A DNA stretch of 64,000 bases from Rhodobacteraceae bacterium XHP0102. GTDB taxonomy: Bacteria; Pseudomonadota; Alphaproteobacteria; Rhodobacterales; Rhodobacteraceae. Below, in pieces: positions 47,039 to 55,891 of the stretch. The stretch spans positions 806,001 to 870,000 of the forward strand of contig JAOWLD010000001.1 of assembly GCA_025751475.1 (NCBI GenBank), in the 5' to 3' direction. How positions within the stretch are numbered: position 1 is the first letter of the stretch; each line of letters starts with the position of its first letter. The notes under the pieces are model-generated. The model made no database searches, was not told where the DNA came from, and worked only from the letters and a program-made list of their open reading frames with translations. Both the position numbers and the translations under genes were made by a program.

Positions 47039-48427
47039 ATGGGCGCTGACACCGCACAAACATGGTCGAAATCAAGCTGGCGCAGCAAACCGCGTGTGCA
47101 GATGCCTGATTATCCCGATCAGGCCGCCTTGGCGGCGGTTGAGGCGCAGCTTGGCAAATACCCTCCTTTGGTGTTTGCAGGTGAGGCACGCCGATTGAAG
47201 GCAAAGCTGGGCCAAGCTGCGCGGGGCGAGGCATTTTTGCTGCAAGGCGGCGATTGCGCCGAAAGTTTCGCGGAATTTTCTGCCGATACGATCCGCGACA
47301 CGTTCAAGGTGATGCTGCAGATGGCGATGGTCTTAACCTATGGCGCCAAGGTGCCTGTGGTCAAAGTGGGTCGCATGGCTGGTCAATTCGCAAAGCCGCG
47401 CTCTGCGCCGACCGAGGTGATCAACGGTGTCGAATTGCCCTCCTACCGTGGCGATATCATCAACGAGTTGGCCTTCACCCCTGAGGCGCGCATCCCCGAC
47501 CCCGCCAAGATGCTGCAGGCCTATACGCAGGCGGCGGCTTCGCTCAACCTGCTGCGCGCCTTTTCCACAGGCGGTTTCGCAGATATCGAGCGGGTGCACA
47601 GCTGGACATTGGGCTTCACCGACCATGATGACGCGGAAAAATACCGTGCCATGGCCAACCATATTCAAGACAGCCTCGATTTCATGCGCGCCGCAGGCGT
47701 CAGCCCGCAAAACACGCATGAATTGCAGACCGTGTCTTTCTTCACCAGCCATGAGGCGCTGCTGTTGGAATATGAGGAGGCGCTGTGCCGAATTGACAGC
47801 ACCACAGGCAAGCCGATTGCAGGCTCTGGCCATATGATTTGGATTGGCGACCGCACCCGACAGCCAGACGGCGCGCATGTTGAATTTTGCAGCGGTGTGC
47901 AAAACCCGATTGGCCTCAAATGCGGCCCAAGCACCAGTGAGGATGATCTAAAAATCCTGCTCGATAAGCTTAATCCCGAAAACGAGGCGGGGCGCCTGAC
48001 ATTGATTGCCCGCTTTGGGGCGGGGCAGGTGGCAGATCACCTGCCGCGCCTGATCCGCACGGTCGCGGCGCATGGGGCGAATGTTCTGTGGTCCTGTGAC
48101 CCGATGCATGGCAATACGATCAAATCGGCCAGTGGGTTTAAAACCCGTCCGTTTGAGTCCGTCCTGCGTGAGGTGCAGGAATTTTTCGCCATCCACCGCG
48201 CTGAGGGCACGATCCCTGGCGGCGTGCATTTCGAGATGACGGGAAAAGATGTGACCGAATGCACGGGCGGCGTGCGCGCTGTGACAGATGAGGATTTGTC
48301 GAGCCGCTATCACACCGCCTGTGATCCCCGCCTCAACGCCAGCCAATCCTTGGAACTGGCCTTTTTGGTGGCGGAATTGCTGTCTGACACGCGCCGTGAC
48401 GCGGCAAGTGAGGCCGCCGCGGGATAA
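47039..48427 (+). CDS. Class II 3-deoxy-7-phosphoheptulonate (DAHP) synthase
   Basis: First step of aromatic amino acid synthesis, joining phosphoenolpyruvate and erythrose 4-phosphate. The 462-residue plant-like (class II) enzyme starts [20 protein letters not shown]. Signatures are [25 protein letters not shown] and [18 protein letters not shown] precedes the ATG, so an upstream in-frame ATG (46985) is rejected. A strong terminator follows. Functionally it feeds the trp genes at the other end of the window. Confidence 0.95.
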   Translation: MGADTAQTWSKSSWRSKPRVQMPDYPDQAALAAVEAQLGKYPPLVFAGEARRLKAKLGQAARGEAFLLQGGDCAESFAEFSADTIRDTFKVMLQMAMVLTYGAKVPVVKVGRMAGQFAKPRSAPTEVINGVELPSYRGDIINELAFTPEARIPDPAKMLQAYTQAAASLNLLRAFSTGGFADIERVHSWTLGFTDHDDAEKYRAMANHIQDSLDFMRAAGVSPQNTHELQTVSFFTSHEALLLEYEEALCRIDSTTGKPIAGSGHMIWIGDRTRQPDGAHVEFCSGVQNPIGLKCGPSTSEDDLKILLDKLNPENEAGRLTLIARFGAGQVADHLPRLIRTVAAHGANVLWSCDPMHGNTIKSASGFKTRPFESVLREVQEFFAIHRAEGTIPGGVHFEMTGKDVTECTGGVRAVTDEDLSSRYHTACDPRLNASQSLELAFLVAELLSDTRRDAASEAAAG

Positions 48428-48447
48428 CACGCAAAGACCCAAGAATA

Positions 48448-48484
48448 AGCGCGGCCCAAGGTAACTTGTGGCGCGCTTTTTTTT
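48448..48484 (+). terminator. Rho-independent terminator after DAHP synthase
   Basis: An AGCGCG/CGCGCT stem with an inner CC/GG pair and a nested CAAG-GTAA-CTTG hairpin is followed by eight T residues, about 20 bp after the stop codon. Confidence 0.92.
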
Positions 48485-48513
48485 GGCTGGTCATATTTCA
48501 TGCAGCGCAGGTG

Positions 48514-49158
48514 TTAGTTTGGGCGTCCCCCTTCGACCACGCGCAGGAAGGGCACTTTGGTTGGGCGGCTCATCACGCCGCGATGCGCGCGGCTTGGTCC
48601 TGTGGCCTGCGCCTGACGCGCGTCAAGGGGCAGCACCTCGGTGCGTTCGATCTCAAATCTGTAGGGCCTGTGGTTGAGCGCGCCTTTGGTCACAAAGGCC
48701 CCGATGGCGCGGTCAATCGCCCCTGTTGCGCCCTCCAAGGGCAACAGTATCATGCGCGCCAAAACGGGTGGTTCAACGCCGCTATAGCTGCTTTGCAGGC
48801 GCATATCCAATTCTGCTGGCCCTGTGAAAACGGGCTCGACCGCAGCGGCAAAGCGCGGGCGCTCGTTATAGGCGAAGAAACAGCGCAGCGGCATCCCGCG
48901 CAACTCCATCCCCATCACATCGCACAGATGTGTGCCGCCCAGTTTCAGGCGCAAAATCTCGCCGCCCAGATTTTCGACCAAGAACACAAAGGGCAGTGCA
49001 GCGCCTAAAATATGCGGTTGCAGGTCGCGCGCCTTGGGCGGTGCGCTGCGCGTGTCGCGCAAACTGTTCCAATGCTGGCGCAAATGCGCAAAGGCCATAT
49101 GGTGATCAAGCGTTTCACCATCGTGACGCGCGGCATCGCCGAAATTCATATTCCCCAT
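48514..49158 (-). CDS. PAS-domain protein (PAS_5 family)
   Basis: A 214-residue cytoplasmic protein resembling the PAS_5 (PF07310-type) proteins common in Rhodobacteraceae and Rhizobiales. Features are the RDLQPHILGAALPFVFLVENL strand-helix region (near 45-65) and LGGTHLCDVMGMELRGM (near 73-89), followed by a basic tail. There is no output domain, so it may sense or bind a ligand and partner with another protein. Start may be here or three codons later (MNFGDA). A TTAACCAT motif lies upstream. Confidence 0.78.
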   Translation of the reverse strand: MGNMNFGDAARHDGETLDHHMAFAHLRQHWNSLRDTRSAPPKARDLQPHILGAALPFVFLVENLGGEILRLKLGGTHLCDVMGMELRGMPLRCFFAYNERPRFAAAVEPVFTGPAELDMRLQSSYSGVEPPVLARMILLPLEGATGAIDRAIGAFVTKGALNHRPYRFEIERTEVLPLDARQAQATGPSRAHRGVMSRPTKVPFLRVVEGGRPN

Positions 49159-49405
49159 TTCATTCCCCTATCCTCAACGGGTCCGATGCGCCTGTTGCAT
49201 ACCCCTATGCGGCGGATCGAAGGTTTCAGTGCTGAGGTGTTTGACCTCGTGCAGTATAACGGCCAATTTTCAGAAAATTCAGCCCGATTGAGAGATAATG
49301 GTTAATGGTGCCGCGCATATTGCGGATGCGGCTTTGGCTTGACCTCTGCGGCGTGATCCTCAAGATGCGCGCGCAATGTAAAGATCGCCAAGAAAGACGC
49401 GCCTG

Positions 49406-50083
49406 ATGTCTCAGACCGATGCAAAAACGCTTAACCCAGGCCCGCGCCGTGGGTTGCTGATTATTCTCTCTTCGCCCTCGGGCGCGGGGAAATCAACATT
49501 GGCGCGGCGCTTGATGGCGTGGGACGAGAGTTTGCGCTTTTCTGTTTCCGCCACCACACGCCCGCCGCGTTCGGGCGAGGTGGATGGAGAGCATTACCAT
49601 TTTTTGGACCGTGCTGGATTTGAGAAAATGGTGGAAGAAGGCGCGATGTTGGAACACGCGGAGGTGTTTGGCAACCTTTACGGCAGCCCGATGCCGCCTG
49701 TGCGCGCGGCGATTGAGGCGGGCCGCGATGTTTTGTTTGATATTGATTGGCAGGGCGCGCAGCAAATCCGCAATTCTGCGCTGGGCGCATATGCCTTGTC
49801 GATTTTCATACTGCCCCCCTCCATCGCGGCTTTGCACGCGCGGCTTGAGGGGCGCGCGCAGGATGATGCCGAAACGATTGCGCGGCGCATGGCAAAATCT
49901 TGGGACGAGATCAGCCATTGGGACGGCTATGACTACGTGCTTGTTAATGATGATCTAGACGCCTGTTTCACGCAATTGACCACCATCCTCACGGCCGAGC
50001 GGATGCGCCGCATCCAACAACCAAGCCTTGCGGGTTTCTTGCGGGGCTTACAGCATGAATATGAGGCGATGTTCAAAAAATGA
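49406..50083 (+). CDS. gmk: Guanylate kinase
   Basis: Phosphorylates GMP to GDP. The 225-residue product has the P-loop SPSGAGKST near 23-31 and GMP-binding residues [19 protein letters not shown]. The C-terminal lid QRIQQP-like region ([17 protein letters not shown]) is present. The following carbonic-anhydrase-like gene begins in the stop codon (ATGA overlap). yicC, often adjacent in relatives, is absent here. Confidence 0.96.
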   Translation: MSQTDAKTLNPGPRRGLLIILSSPSGAGKSTLARRLMAWDESLRFSVSATTRPPRSGEVDGEHYHFLDRAGFEKMVEEGAMLEHAEVFGNLYGSPMPPVRAAIEAGRDVLFDIDWQGAQQIRNSALGAYALSIFILPPSIAALHARLEGRAQDDAETIARRMAKSWDEISHWDGYDYVLVNDDLDACFTQLTTILTAERMRRIQQPSLAGFLRGLQHEYEAMFKK

Positions 50084-50598
50084 TTTATGCCTTTGAGGAA
50101 CACCATCCGCATATTGCGCCAGAGGCATGGGTCGCCACGGATGCCAATATCATTGGAAAAGTCGCCTTGGGGCCTGAAGTCAGCATTTGGTTCGGGGCCA
50201 CATTGCGCGGCGATAACGAGCTGATTTCCATCGGTGCGCGCAGCAATTTGCAGGAAAATGTCATTTGCCACACCGACCCTGGTTTGCCGTTGAGCGTGGG
50301 TGTCGATTGCACCATTGGCCATCGCGCATTGTTGCATGGCTGCACGATTGGCGATGGCACGCTCATCGGTATGGGCGCAATGGTGATGAATGGTGCCGTG
50401 GTGGGAAAGGGGTGTCTGATCGGGGCAGGTGCCTTGATCCCTGAGGGCAAGGTGATCCCTGATGGCAGCCTTGTGATGGGAATGCCGGGCCGTGTGGTGC
50501 GCAGTCTTGATGCCGATGCGCAGGCGCGCCTCATCCAATCGGCGGCGGGCTATGTGGCCAAGGCCGCACGCTTTCGTGCAGGGCTGCGCGCGCTATAG
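50080..50598 (+). CDS. Gamma-carbonic anhydrase family protein
   Basis: A 172-residue left-handed beta-helix (hexapeptide repeat) protein. The metal-binding His residues are at 64, 81 and 86 (CHTD, GHRALLH), as in Cam/CaiE-type gamma-carbonic anhydrases. Many such proteins bind metal without proven carbonic anhydrase activity, so the activity is uncertain. It overlaps gmk by ATGA and ends 6 bp inside the convergent chpT gene. Confidence 0.9.
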   Translation: MIYAFEEHHPHIAPEAWVATDANIIGKVALGPEVSIWFGATLRGDNELISIGARSNLQENVICHTDPGLPLSVGVDCTIGHRALLHGCTIGDGTLIGMGAMVMNGAVVGKGCLIGAGALIPEGKVIPDGSLVMGMPGRVVRSLDADAQARLIQSAAGYVAKAARFRAGLRAL

Positions 50599-51222
50599 CG
50601 CCGCGCTGTGAAGCCTGATCTGCACGGCGCTGTCAGAAAGACTGACGGTGATCTTTGCGCCGCTGTCTTGGGCCTCTTGCATCAGCATCAAGAACTGCAC
50701 GTCACGCGGGGTGGGGGGGATCTGCGCCCTGCCTTGCAGAAACGCGAAGCCTGGCAGATCCTGTAAAATGCGCGGTCCACTGGCGCTTACCGATAGGCCG
50801 TCCTTGTCGAGCGCATCTATGCTGATCTGCCCGCCCATGGGCAGGGCTGCATCTGTGCAGGATAACATCAGATAGGCGCATTTCACCCGTTGGCGGGGCA
50901 AATCCCCCACAAGCCGCCATTCCAGTTGCAGGCGGCCTGCACCATAGGTTTGCAGCAGGATATCGCGCGCTTCGCGTTCTGAGATGCGCTGATCGGACCG
51001 TGCAGCCCCATAGGCGACCCTGAAGAACCGCAACCGCGCCTCGGTGTTGCGCAGCGCCTCGGCAATTAGCGCCATTTCGGGGCTGTTGGCCATACCGCTC
51101 ATCTCCAGCAGTTCAACGCCATTGGAGACAGCGCCCAAAGGATTACCCAGATCATGGCACAGCCGCGATGCAACAAGGGCTGACAAATCCTGCCTATTCG
51201 CGCTAAGGACGGTGTGATCCAT
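50593..51222 (-). CDS. chpT: Histidine phosphotransferase ChpT
   Basis: Phosphotransfer protein that relays phosphate from CckA to CtrA and CpdR, controlling cell cycle and, in Rhodobacteraceae, motility and gene transfer agents. The 209-residue product has the phospho-accepting His23 in RLCHDLGNPLGAVSNGVELL and a degenerate GHKL-like C-terminal half. AGGAGG lies 8 nt before the ATG. Its start is only 14 bp from that of the divergent DUF3553 gene. Confidence 0.92.
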   Translation of the reverse strand: MDHTVLSANRQDLSALVASRLCHDLGNPLGAVSNGVELLEMSGMANSPEMALIAEALRNTEARLRFFRVAYGAARSDQRISEREARDILLQTYGAGRLQLEWRLVGDLPRQRVKCAYLMLSCTDAALPMGGQISIDALDKDGLSVSASGPRILQDLPGFAFLQGRAQIPPTPRDVQFLMLMQEAQDSGAKITVSLSDSAVQIRLHSAAL

Positions 51223-51236
51223 CAGAAAGGCCTCCT

Positions 51237-51422
51237 ATGTCCGAAGAGTTGAACGCGCTGCTTGAACCTGGAATGTTGGTGCGCCACCCCGCGCAGCCCG
51301 ATTGGGGCTTGGGGCAGGTGCAATCCAATATCGGCGGCAAGGTCACCGTGAATTTTGAACATCAAGGCAAGCAGGTGATCGACTCCCGTCATGTGACATT
51401 GCTGCCCGAATGGGGCGCGTGA
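51237..51422 (+). CDS. DUF3553 small protein
   Basis: A 61-residue protein starting MSEELNALLEPGMLVRHPAQ with the DUF3553 pattern PDWGLGQVQSNIGGKVTVNFE, a small SH3-like beta fold of unknown function that appears as a nucleic-acid- or RNAP-interacting domain in some larger proteins (inference from family). AAAGG precedes the ATG. The 14-bp gap to chpT is shared by both ribosome sites. Confidence 0.85.
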   Translation: MSEELNALLEPGMLVRHPAQPDWGLGQVQSNIGGKVTVNFEHQGKQVIDSRHVTLLPEWGA

Positions 51423-51446
51423 AGCTGTGGTCTACTGGAATGATGG

Positions 51447-51461
51447 TTAAGAATACCCTAA
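51447..51461 (+). promoter_or_regulatory. CtrA-like box upstream of olsB
   Basis: TTAA-GAATACC-CTAA matches the CtrA box TTAA-N7-TTAA at 7 of 8 fixed positions, and the left half reads ATGGTTAA (TTAACCAT on the other strand). It lies after the DUF3553 gene and about 120 bp before olsB. A CtrA target near chpT would be fitting, but the match is partial. Confidence 0.35.
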
Positions 51462-51583
51462 CACTTCACGACAAAGATCATATCTTGGAAACTGTGACTG
51501 CGCTTTTCTGATAAGCGACCCTGCCAAAATGCGCTGCACCACTGCGGCGTAAATGGCACAGCAAGGATAGGAAACATCGCCCC

Positions 51584-52357
51584 ATGGTGCCACAAGAGCC
51601 GTATTTCGAGCTGCGATTGGCTCAAAGCCCTGCGGATATCCGCGCGGCACAGCGCCTGCGATATGCGGTGTTCGTGCGCGAATTGGGGGCGGATGGCGCG
51701 ATGGTGGACCATCAGGCGGGATTGGAGATGGACCGCTTTGACCCCCATTTTGATCATCTGATGCTGTTGGATCACCGCCGTGCGGCGGATGATCAGGTGG
51801 TGGGTGTCTACCGCCTTATGCAGGCCGAAGGGGCCAAAGCCGCAGGGCAGTTTTATTCCGAAGATGAATATGACCTTGAGCCGCTGAAATCCTCGGGGCG
51901 GCGTTTGCTGGAATTGGGGCGCTCCTGTGTGCATCCCGAGTATCGCGGCGGCACAGCCTTGATGCATCTGTGGAACGGATTGGCCGATTACATCTTGTCC
52001 CATGAGATCGAGATATTATTTGGCGTGGCCTCGCTGCATGGCACAGATATTGCGCAATTGGCCGCGCCCTTGTCGCTGTTGCATCACCGTCATCTAGCGC
52101 CCTTAGATCTTCGTCCAAAGGCGCGGGAAGCGGGTTATCACGATATGAATTTGATTGCCGAACATGATTTGGATCGCGCCGCGGCCACCCGCGCCTTGCC
52201 TGCGCTGATCAAGGCGTATCTGCGTCTGGGCGGCACGGTTGGGCAGGGAGCCTTTGTCGATCATGCATTCAACTGCACCGATATCTGCCTGATCTTGGAC
52301 ACGGCCGTTATGTCCGAAAAACACCGCGCACTTTATGCGCGCACGCGCGGCCAGTAG
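51584..52357 (+). CDS. olsB: L-ornithine N(alpha)-acyltransferase (OlsB)
   Basis: Adds a 3-hydroxyacyl chain to ornithine, the first step of ornithine lipid synthesis. The 257-residue GNAT-like acyltransferase shows RLRYAVFVRELGAD near 23-36, DHLMLLDH and the block LLELGRSCVHPEYRGG near 109-124. It is followed immediately by olsA (gap 5 bp), so the pair forms the lipid operon. A partial CtrA-like box lies upstream. Confidence 0.92.
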   Translation: MVPQEPYFELRLAQSPADIRAAQRLRYAVFVRELGADGAMVDHQAGLEMDRFDPHFDHLMLLDHRRAADDQVVGVYRLMQAEGAKAAGQFYSEDEYDLEPLKSSGRRLLELGRSCVHPEYRGGTALMHLWNGLADYILSHEIEILFGVASLHGTDIAQLAAPLSLLHHRHLAPLDLRPKAREAGYHDMNLIAEHDLDRAAATRALPALIKAYLRLGGTVGQGAFVDHAFNCTDICLILDTAVMSEKHRALYARTRGQ

Positions 52358-52362
52358 CCCCC

Positions 52363-53205
52363 ATGCGGTGGGATGGCGCCCCTCAAATCGTCACGGCCCC
52401 ACGGGGGGGTATGGGGGCGGTTCGCGCGCTGGTGCGCGGGGCCGCTATTCTGGCCGTGATTGGCATGGGCTTTGCGGTTTTGCTCGTTTTGCGGGTGCCT
52501 GAGCGTATCTTTGCAGGCGCGCAGCGCCCCGTGACCCCGTGGATCACACAAGCGGTCAGCCGCCTGTTCTGTGCCATATTGGGCCTGCGTATCATCCGCA
52601 AAGGCACGCCCTTGCAAGCCTCGGGCGCGCTTGTGGCCAATCATGTGTCTTGGTTGGATATCTTCGTGCTGAATTCGGGCGGGCGCGTGACCTTTGTGGC
52701 CAAATCCGAGGTGCGGGGATGGGCGGGCATCGGTGTTTTGGCCCGCGCCGTTGGCACCGTCTTCATCGAGCGGCGGCGGATGGCGGCAAAGGCGCAAACC
52801 GCATTGTTGGAAACCCGCCTTTCCGCAGCGCAGCCCTTGGTGATTTTTCCCGAAGGCACATCAACGGATGGTCTGCGCGTTTTGCCATTTAAATCAACGC
52901 TTTTTGATGCGTTATTTATGCATAACATGAAGAATGACCTGCGTGTTCAGCCCGTCACCATCGCCTATCATGCCCCCGCAGGGGAAGACCCCGCCTTTTA
53001 CGGCTGGTGGGGTGCGCAAGGGTTTGGCGCGGGACTGTGGCGCGTGTTATCGGTGCGCAATAATGGCCATGTCACGCTCATCTATCACGCAAGCATTTCA
53101 ATGCAAGATGTTGAAAACAGGAAAATATTAGCAAAACACACAACGGAGGTCGTGCGGGATGGTTTGCGCGCTGCGCTCACCGCAGCGGGGCAAGAAGCGT
53201 CTTGA
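52363..53205 (+). CDS. olsA: Lyso-ornithine lipid O-acyltransferase (OlsA), PlsC family
   Basis: Acylates lyso-ornithine lipid, and in some species also lysophosphatidate. The 280-residue protein has a membrane segment (about 26-45) and the PlsC motifs: NHVSWLD with His94/Asp99 and FPEGTS at 162-167. Linkage to olsB makes OlsA more likely than the general PlsC. Its last 29 bp overlap the end of a convergent gene. Confidence 0.92.
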   Translation: MRWDGAPQIVTAPRGGMGAVRALVRGAAILAVIGMGFAVLLVLRVPERIFAGAQRPVTPWITQAVSRLFCAILGLRIIRKGTPLQASGALVANHVSWLDIFVLNSGGRVTFVAKSEVRGWAGIGVLARAVGTVFIERRRMAAKAQTALLETRLSAAQPLVIFPEGTSTDGLRVLPFKSTLFDALFMHNMKNDLRVQPVTIAYHAPAGEDPAFYGWWGAQGFGAGLWRVLSVRNNGHVTLIYHASISMQDVENRKILAKHTTEVVRDGLRAALTAAGQEAS

Positions 53206-53797
53206 GTGCGGCCACGGGATTGTCGCTGCGCCAAATCTCCTCGCCGATGGCGAAGAAGTCGGTCATTGGGGCCAGACGTTCGATATCGCCAACCGAAAGC
53301 GCCCCTTCCGCCACCACGGGCAACTCGATCATCTGGCTCCACCACGCGAAGGTGTCATCTTCGGCGCGGCTGCCATCGCCAAGCTGCGTTTCCCCGACAG
53401 GGCCGAAGCTGATGTAATCGGCGCCCGTCTCGCCTGCGGTCATGCCGTCATGGCGCGAATTGCCACAGAAGCATCCAATAACCGCATCCGCCCCAAGCTC
53501 GGCGCGGGTTTTACGGGTGCTGCGCGCCCCGTCTGTCAGGTGAACGCCATCCAACCCCAAACGCTCGACCAGTTTGATATGTTCCGCAATGATAAGGGGG
53601 ATGTCGCGGGCATGGGCAATCTCACGCAGATGATCCGCCGCGCGTGCCAGATCATCCTCATCGCGGCTGGCCATGACAAGGCGCAGACAGGCGATGGGAT
53701 GCGCGTCCAATACCGCCTGCAGTTGCGGATCAAAGCCACTCAACTCAAAGCTGGGCGGGGTCAAAAGATAAATTTGCGGAACATCCGTGTCGGACAT
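53177..53797 (-). CDS. ThiE-like thiamine phosphate synthase family protein (divergent)
   Basis: A 206-residue TIM-barrel protein of the ThiE/TenI type, with LGLDGVHLTDGAR near 86-98, GADYISFGPV near 134-143 and PVVAEGALSVGDIERL. Classical ThiE usually reads GADYIGxGP followed by a Thr/Lys-containing loop; here the loop is GETQLGDGSRAEDD, so the substrate or activity may differ. It is not in a thi operon. It overlaps olsA by 29 bp at the 3' ends. Confidence 0.78.
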   Translation of the reverse strand: MSDTDVPQIYLLTPPSFELSGFDPQLQAVLDAHPIACLRLVMASRDEDDLARAADHLREIAHARDIPLIIAEHIKLVERLGLDGVHLTDGARSTRKTRAELGADAVIGCFCGNSRHDGMTAGETGADYISFGPVGETQLGDGSRAEDDTFAWWSQMIELPVVAEGALSVGDIERLAPMTDFFAIGEEIWRSDNPVAALKTLLAPLR

Positions 53798-53899
53798 GGG
53801 GCCTGCCTTTGGAAAAATCTTTCCCCGTTCCTACTGGTTTGCGGTGACATCATCAATGGGGCGCTTGGCAAGACACCCCCTGCGCGGTAAGCCACGCCC

Positions 53900-54667
53900 A
53901 TGGAAAATGCGAACCAAACACCCGAGTTTATGCACCCGATGCCTTGCTTTGTCTTGGTGCGCCCGCAGATGGGCGAAAACATTGGCGCGGCGGCGCGGGG
54001 GATGTGGAATTTTGGGCTGAACCATCTGCGCCTTGTCGCGCCGCGCGATGGCTGGCCGAATGCGCGCGCGGTGGCCTTGGCCAGTGGTGCGGCGGGTGTC
54101 GTGCTGGACCCCGCGCAAGTGGTGGGGACCACGCCCGAGGCGGTCGCGGATTGCACCCATGTTTTTGTCACCACGGCACGCGAGCGCGGCTTGACCAAGC
54201 CCGTCTTAAGCCCCGAGGCCGCGATGGCACAGGCCCGCGCGATCCATGCTGCAGGTGGCAAGGTCGCGGTGATCTTTGGGCCAGAACGCGCCGGTCTGGA
54301 AAATGACGATATCGCGCGTGCCGATGCGATCATCACCGTGCCCGTGAACCCTGATTTTCCATCGTTGAATCTGGGGCAATCGGTGCTGCTTTGCGCCTAT
54401 GAGTGGCGCAGGCAGACAACCGAGGTGGTGGATATCCGCATGGAATTTGCCCGCAGCGATTTTGCATCTGCGATTGAGGTGGAAAAGCTGGCCGATCATT
54501 ACGAAGAAAAGCTAGATGAAATCGGGTATTTCTTTCCCGAGACCAAGGCGGAAGGCATGAAATTGGTTTTGCGCAACCTGTGGGGGCGCTTGCCTTTGAC
54601 GCGCGCCGATGTGCAGTTGTTTCATGGTATTTTGCGCCAGATGCAGCGGTGGCGTGACCGCCCCTAG
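53900..54667 (+). CDS. trmJ: tRNA (cytidine/uridine-2'-O)-methyltransferase TrmJ-like
   Basis: SPOUT methyltransferase that modifies the ribose of nucleotide 32 in tRNAs. The 255-residue product has motif 1 ENIGAAARGMWNFGL near 28-42, motif 2 VIFGPERAGLENDDI near 131-145 and motif 3 VPVNPDFPSLNLGQSV near 154-169, which form the trefoil-knot SAM site. A C-terminal helical extension is present, as in TrmJ. A start 11 codons later (MHPMPCF) is possible. Confidence 0.9.
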   Translation: MENANQTPEFMHPMPCFVLVRPQMGENIGAAARGMWNFGLNHLRLVAPRDGWPNARAVALASGAAGVVLDPAQVVGTTPEAVADCTHVFVTTARERGLTKPVLSPEAAMAQARAIHAAGGKVAVIFGPERAGLENDDIARADAIITVPVNPDFPSLNLGQSVLLCAYEWRRQTTEVVDIRMEFARSDFASAIEVEKLADHYEEKLDEIGYFFPETKAEGMKLVLRNLWGRLPLTRADVQLFHGILRQMQRWRDRP

Positions 54668-54748
54668 CGCCAAACTGCCGCGCATTCTTGCGATGCTGGG
54701 GCAAGGGCGCTAACTGGGAAGAAAAGAAACGTTTACGGGGACGAAGGA

Positions 54749-55891
54749 ATGAGCCGTTCAATTTTCGAAGACGTGGATCAAGAAGGCAGGGAGCGACCCG
54801 CACCGAAACCGACCGCGATCAGCCGCGATACGGGACGCGCGCGCAGCCTGATGCGCGCCTATTTGGCGGTTCTTTTCGTGATGGTTGCCGCGATGATCGC
54901 CATTGGCGGCATGACGCGTCTGACCGATTCAGGTCTGTCGATCGTGGAATGGGCGCCGATCTCGGGCGCAATCCCGCCCTTGAGTGATGCGCAATGGCAA
55001 GAGCAATTCACCGCCTATCAACAAACCACCGAGTATCAGGAACAAAACCGCGGAATGTCGATGGCGGAGTTCAAATATATCTTCTGGTGGGAGTGGGGTC
55101 ATCGTCAATGGGGGCGCATGATTGGCGTGGTTTGGGCCATTGGTTTCGCCGCGCTTGCGCTCTCTGGCAATTTGATCAAGGGCTGGACGCCGAAGGTCAT
55201 CGCACTTGGTGCTTTGGGTGGCTTACAGGGGGCAATTGGCTGGTGGATGGTCTATTCTGGCCTTGCGCCGGGAATGTTTGATGTGGCCTCCTATCGTCTG
55301 GCGACACATTTGGGTGTCGCGTTTTTCATCCTTGCCTTGATCACATGGTTCATCCTGCAACTCAGCCGCCCCGCGCCTGCGCTGCTGGCGGCACGGCGGG
55401 CAGGGGACAAGCGCCTGTTTGGGATGACAACGGGCTTGTTGCATTTGACATTTTTGCAGATCTTGGTCGGGGCCTTGGTCGCGGGGATTGATGCGGGGCG
55501 CAATTATATTGACTGGCCCTTGATGGCGGGCGGCTTCACCCCGCCTGATATGTGGGCGATTGAACCGTGGTATCGCAATCTGTTCGAGAATGATGGAACC
55601 GTGCAATTCATGCACCGTATGCTGGGTTATGTGGTGTTTGCCTATGGGATTGCGGTTTGGATGCAGGGCCGCACATCAGGCAATGCGATGGTGCGACAGG
55701 CCTATGGCTGGATGGCGGTGGTGTTGTTCGGCCAAGTGGTGATTGGGATCGTCACGGTGATGCACTCCGCCCCTGTGGCCTTGGCCTTGACCCATCAGTT
55801 GGGTGCAGTGGCGCTGATCGTGTTGATCTTACGGGCGCGGTTTCTGGCGATTTACCCGCCCGAGCAATCCTTGCGCGGTGCGCCTGCATGA
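54749..55891 (+). CDS. ctaA: Haem A synthase CtaA
   Basis: Oxidises the methyl group of haem O to form haem A for cytochrome aa3 oxidases. The 380-residue protein has about eight membrane helices and the haem-ligand His residues in EWGHRQWGRMIG, ATHLGVAFF, MHRMLGYVVFAYG and LTHQLGAVAL. The N-terminal 30 residues are hydrophilic. Its stop overlaps the M32 carboxypeptidase start by ATGA. Confidence 0.95.
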   Translation: MSRSIFEDVDQEGRERPAPKPTAISRDTGRARSLMRAYLAVLFVMVAAMIAIGGMTRLTDSGLSIVEWAPISGAIPPLSDAQWQEQFTAYQQTTEYQEQNRGMSMAEFKYIFWWEWGHRQWGRMIGVVWAIGFAALALSGNLIKGWTPKVIALGALGGLQGAIGWWMVYSGLAPGMFDVASYRLATHLGVAFFILALITWFILQLSRPAPALLAARRAGDKRLFGMTTGLLHLTFLQILVGALVAGIDAGRNYIDWPLMAGGFTPPDMWAIEPWYRNLFENDGTVQFMHRMLGYVVFAYGIAVWMQGRTSGNAMVRQAYGWMAVVLFGQVVIGIVTVMHSAPVALALTHQLGAVALIVLILRARFLAIYPPEQSLRGAPA

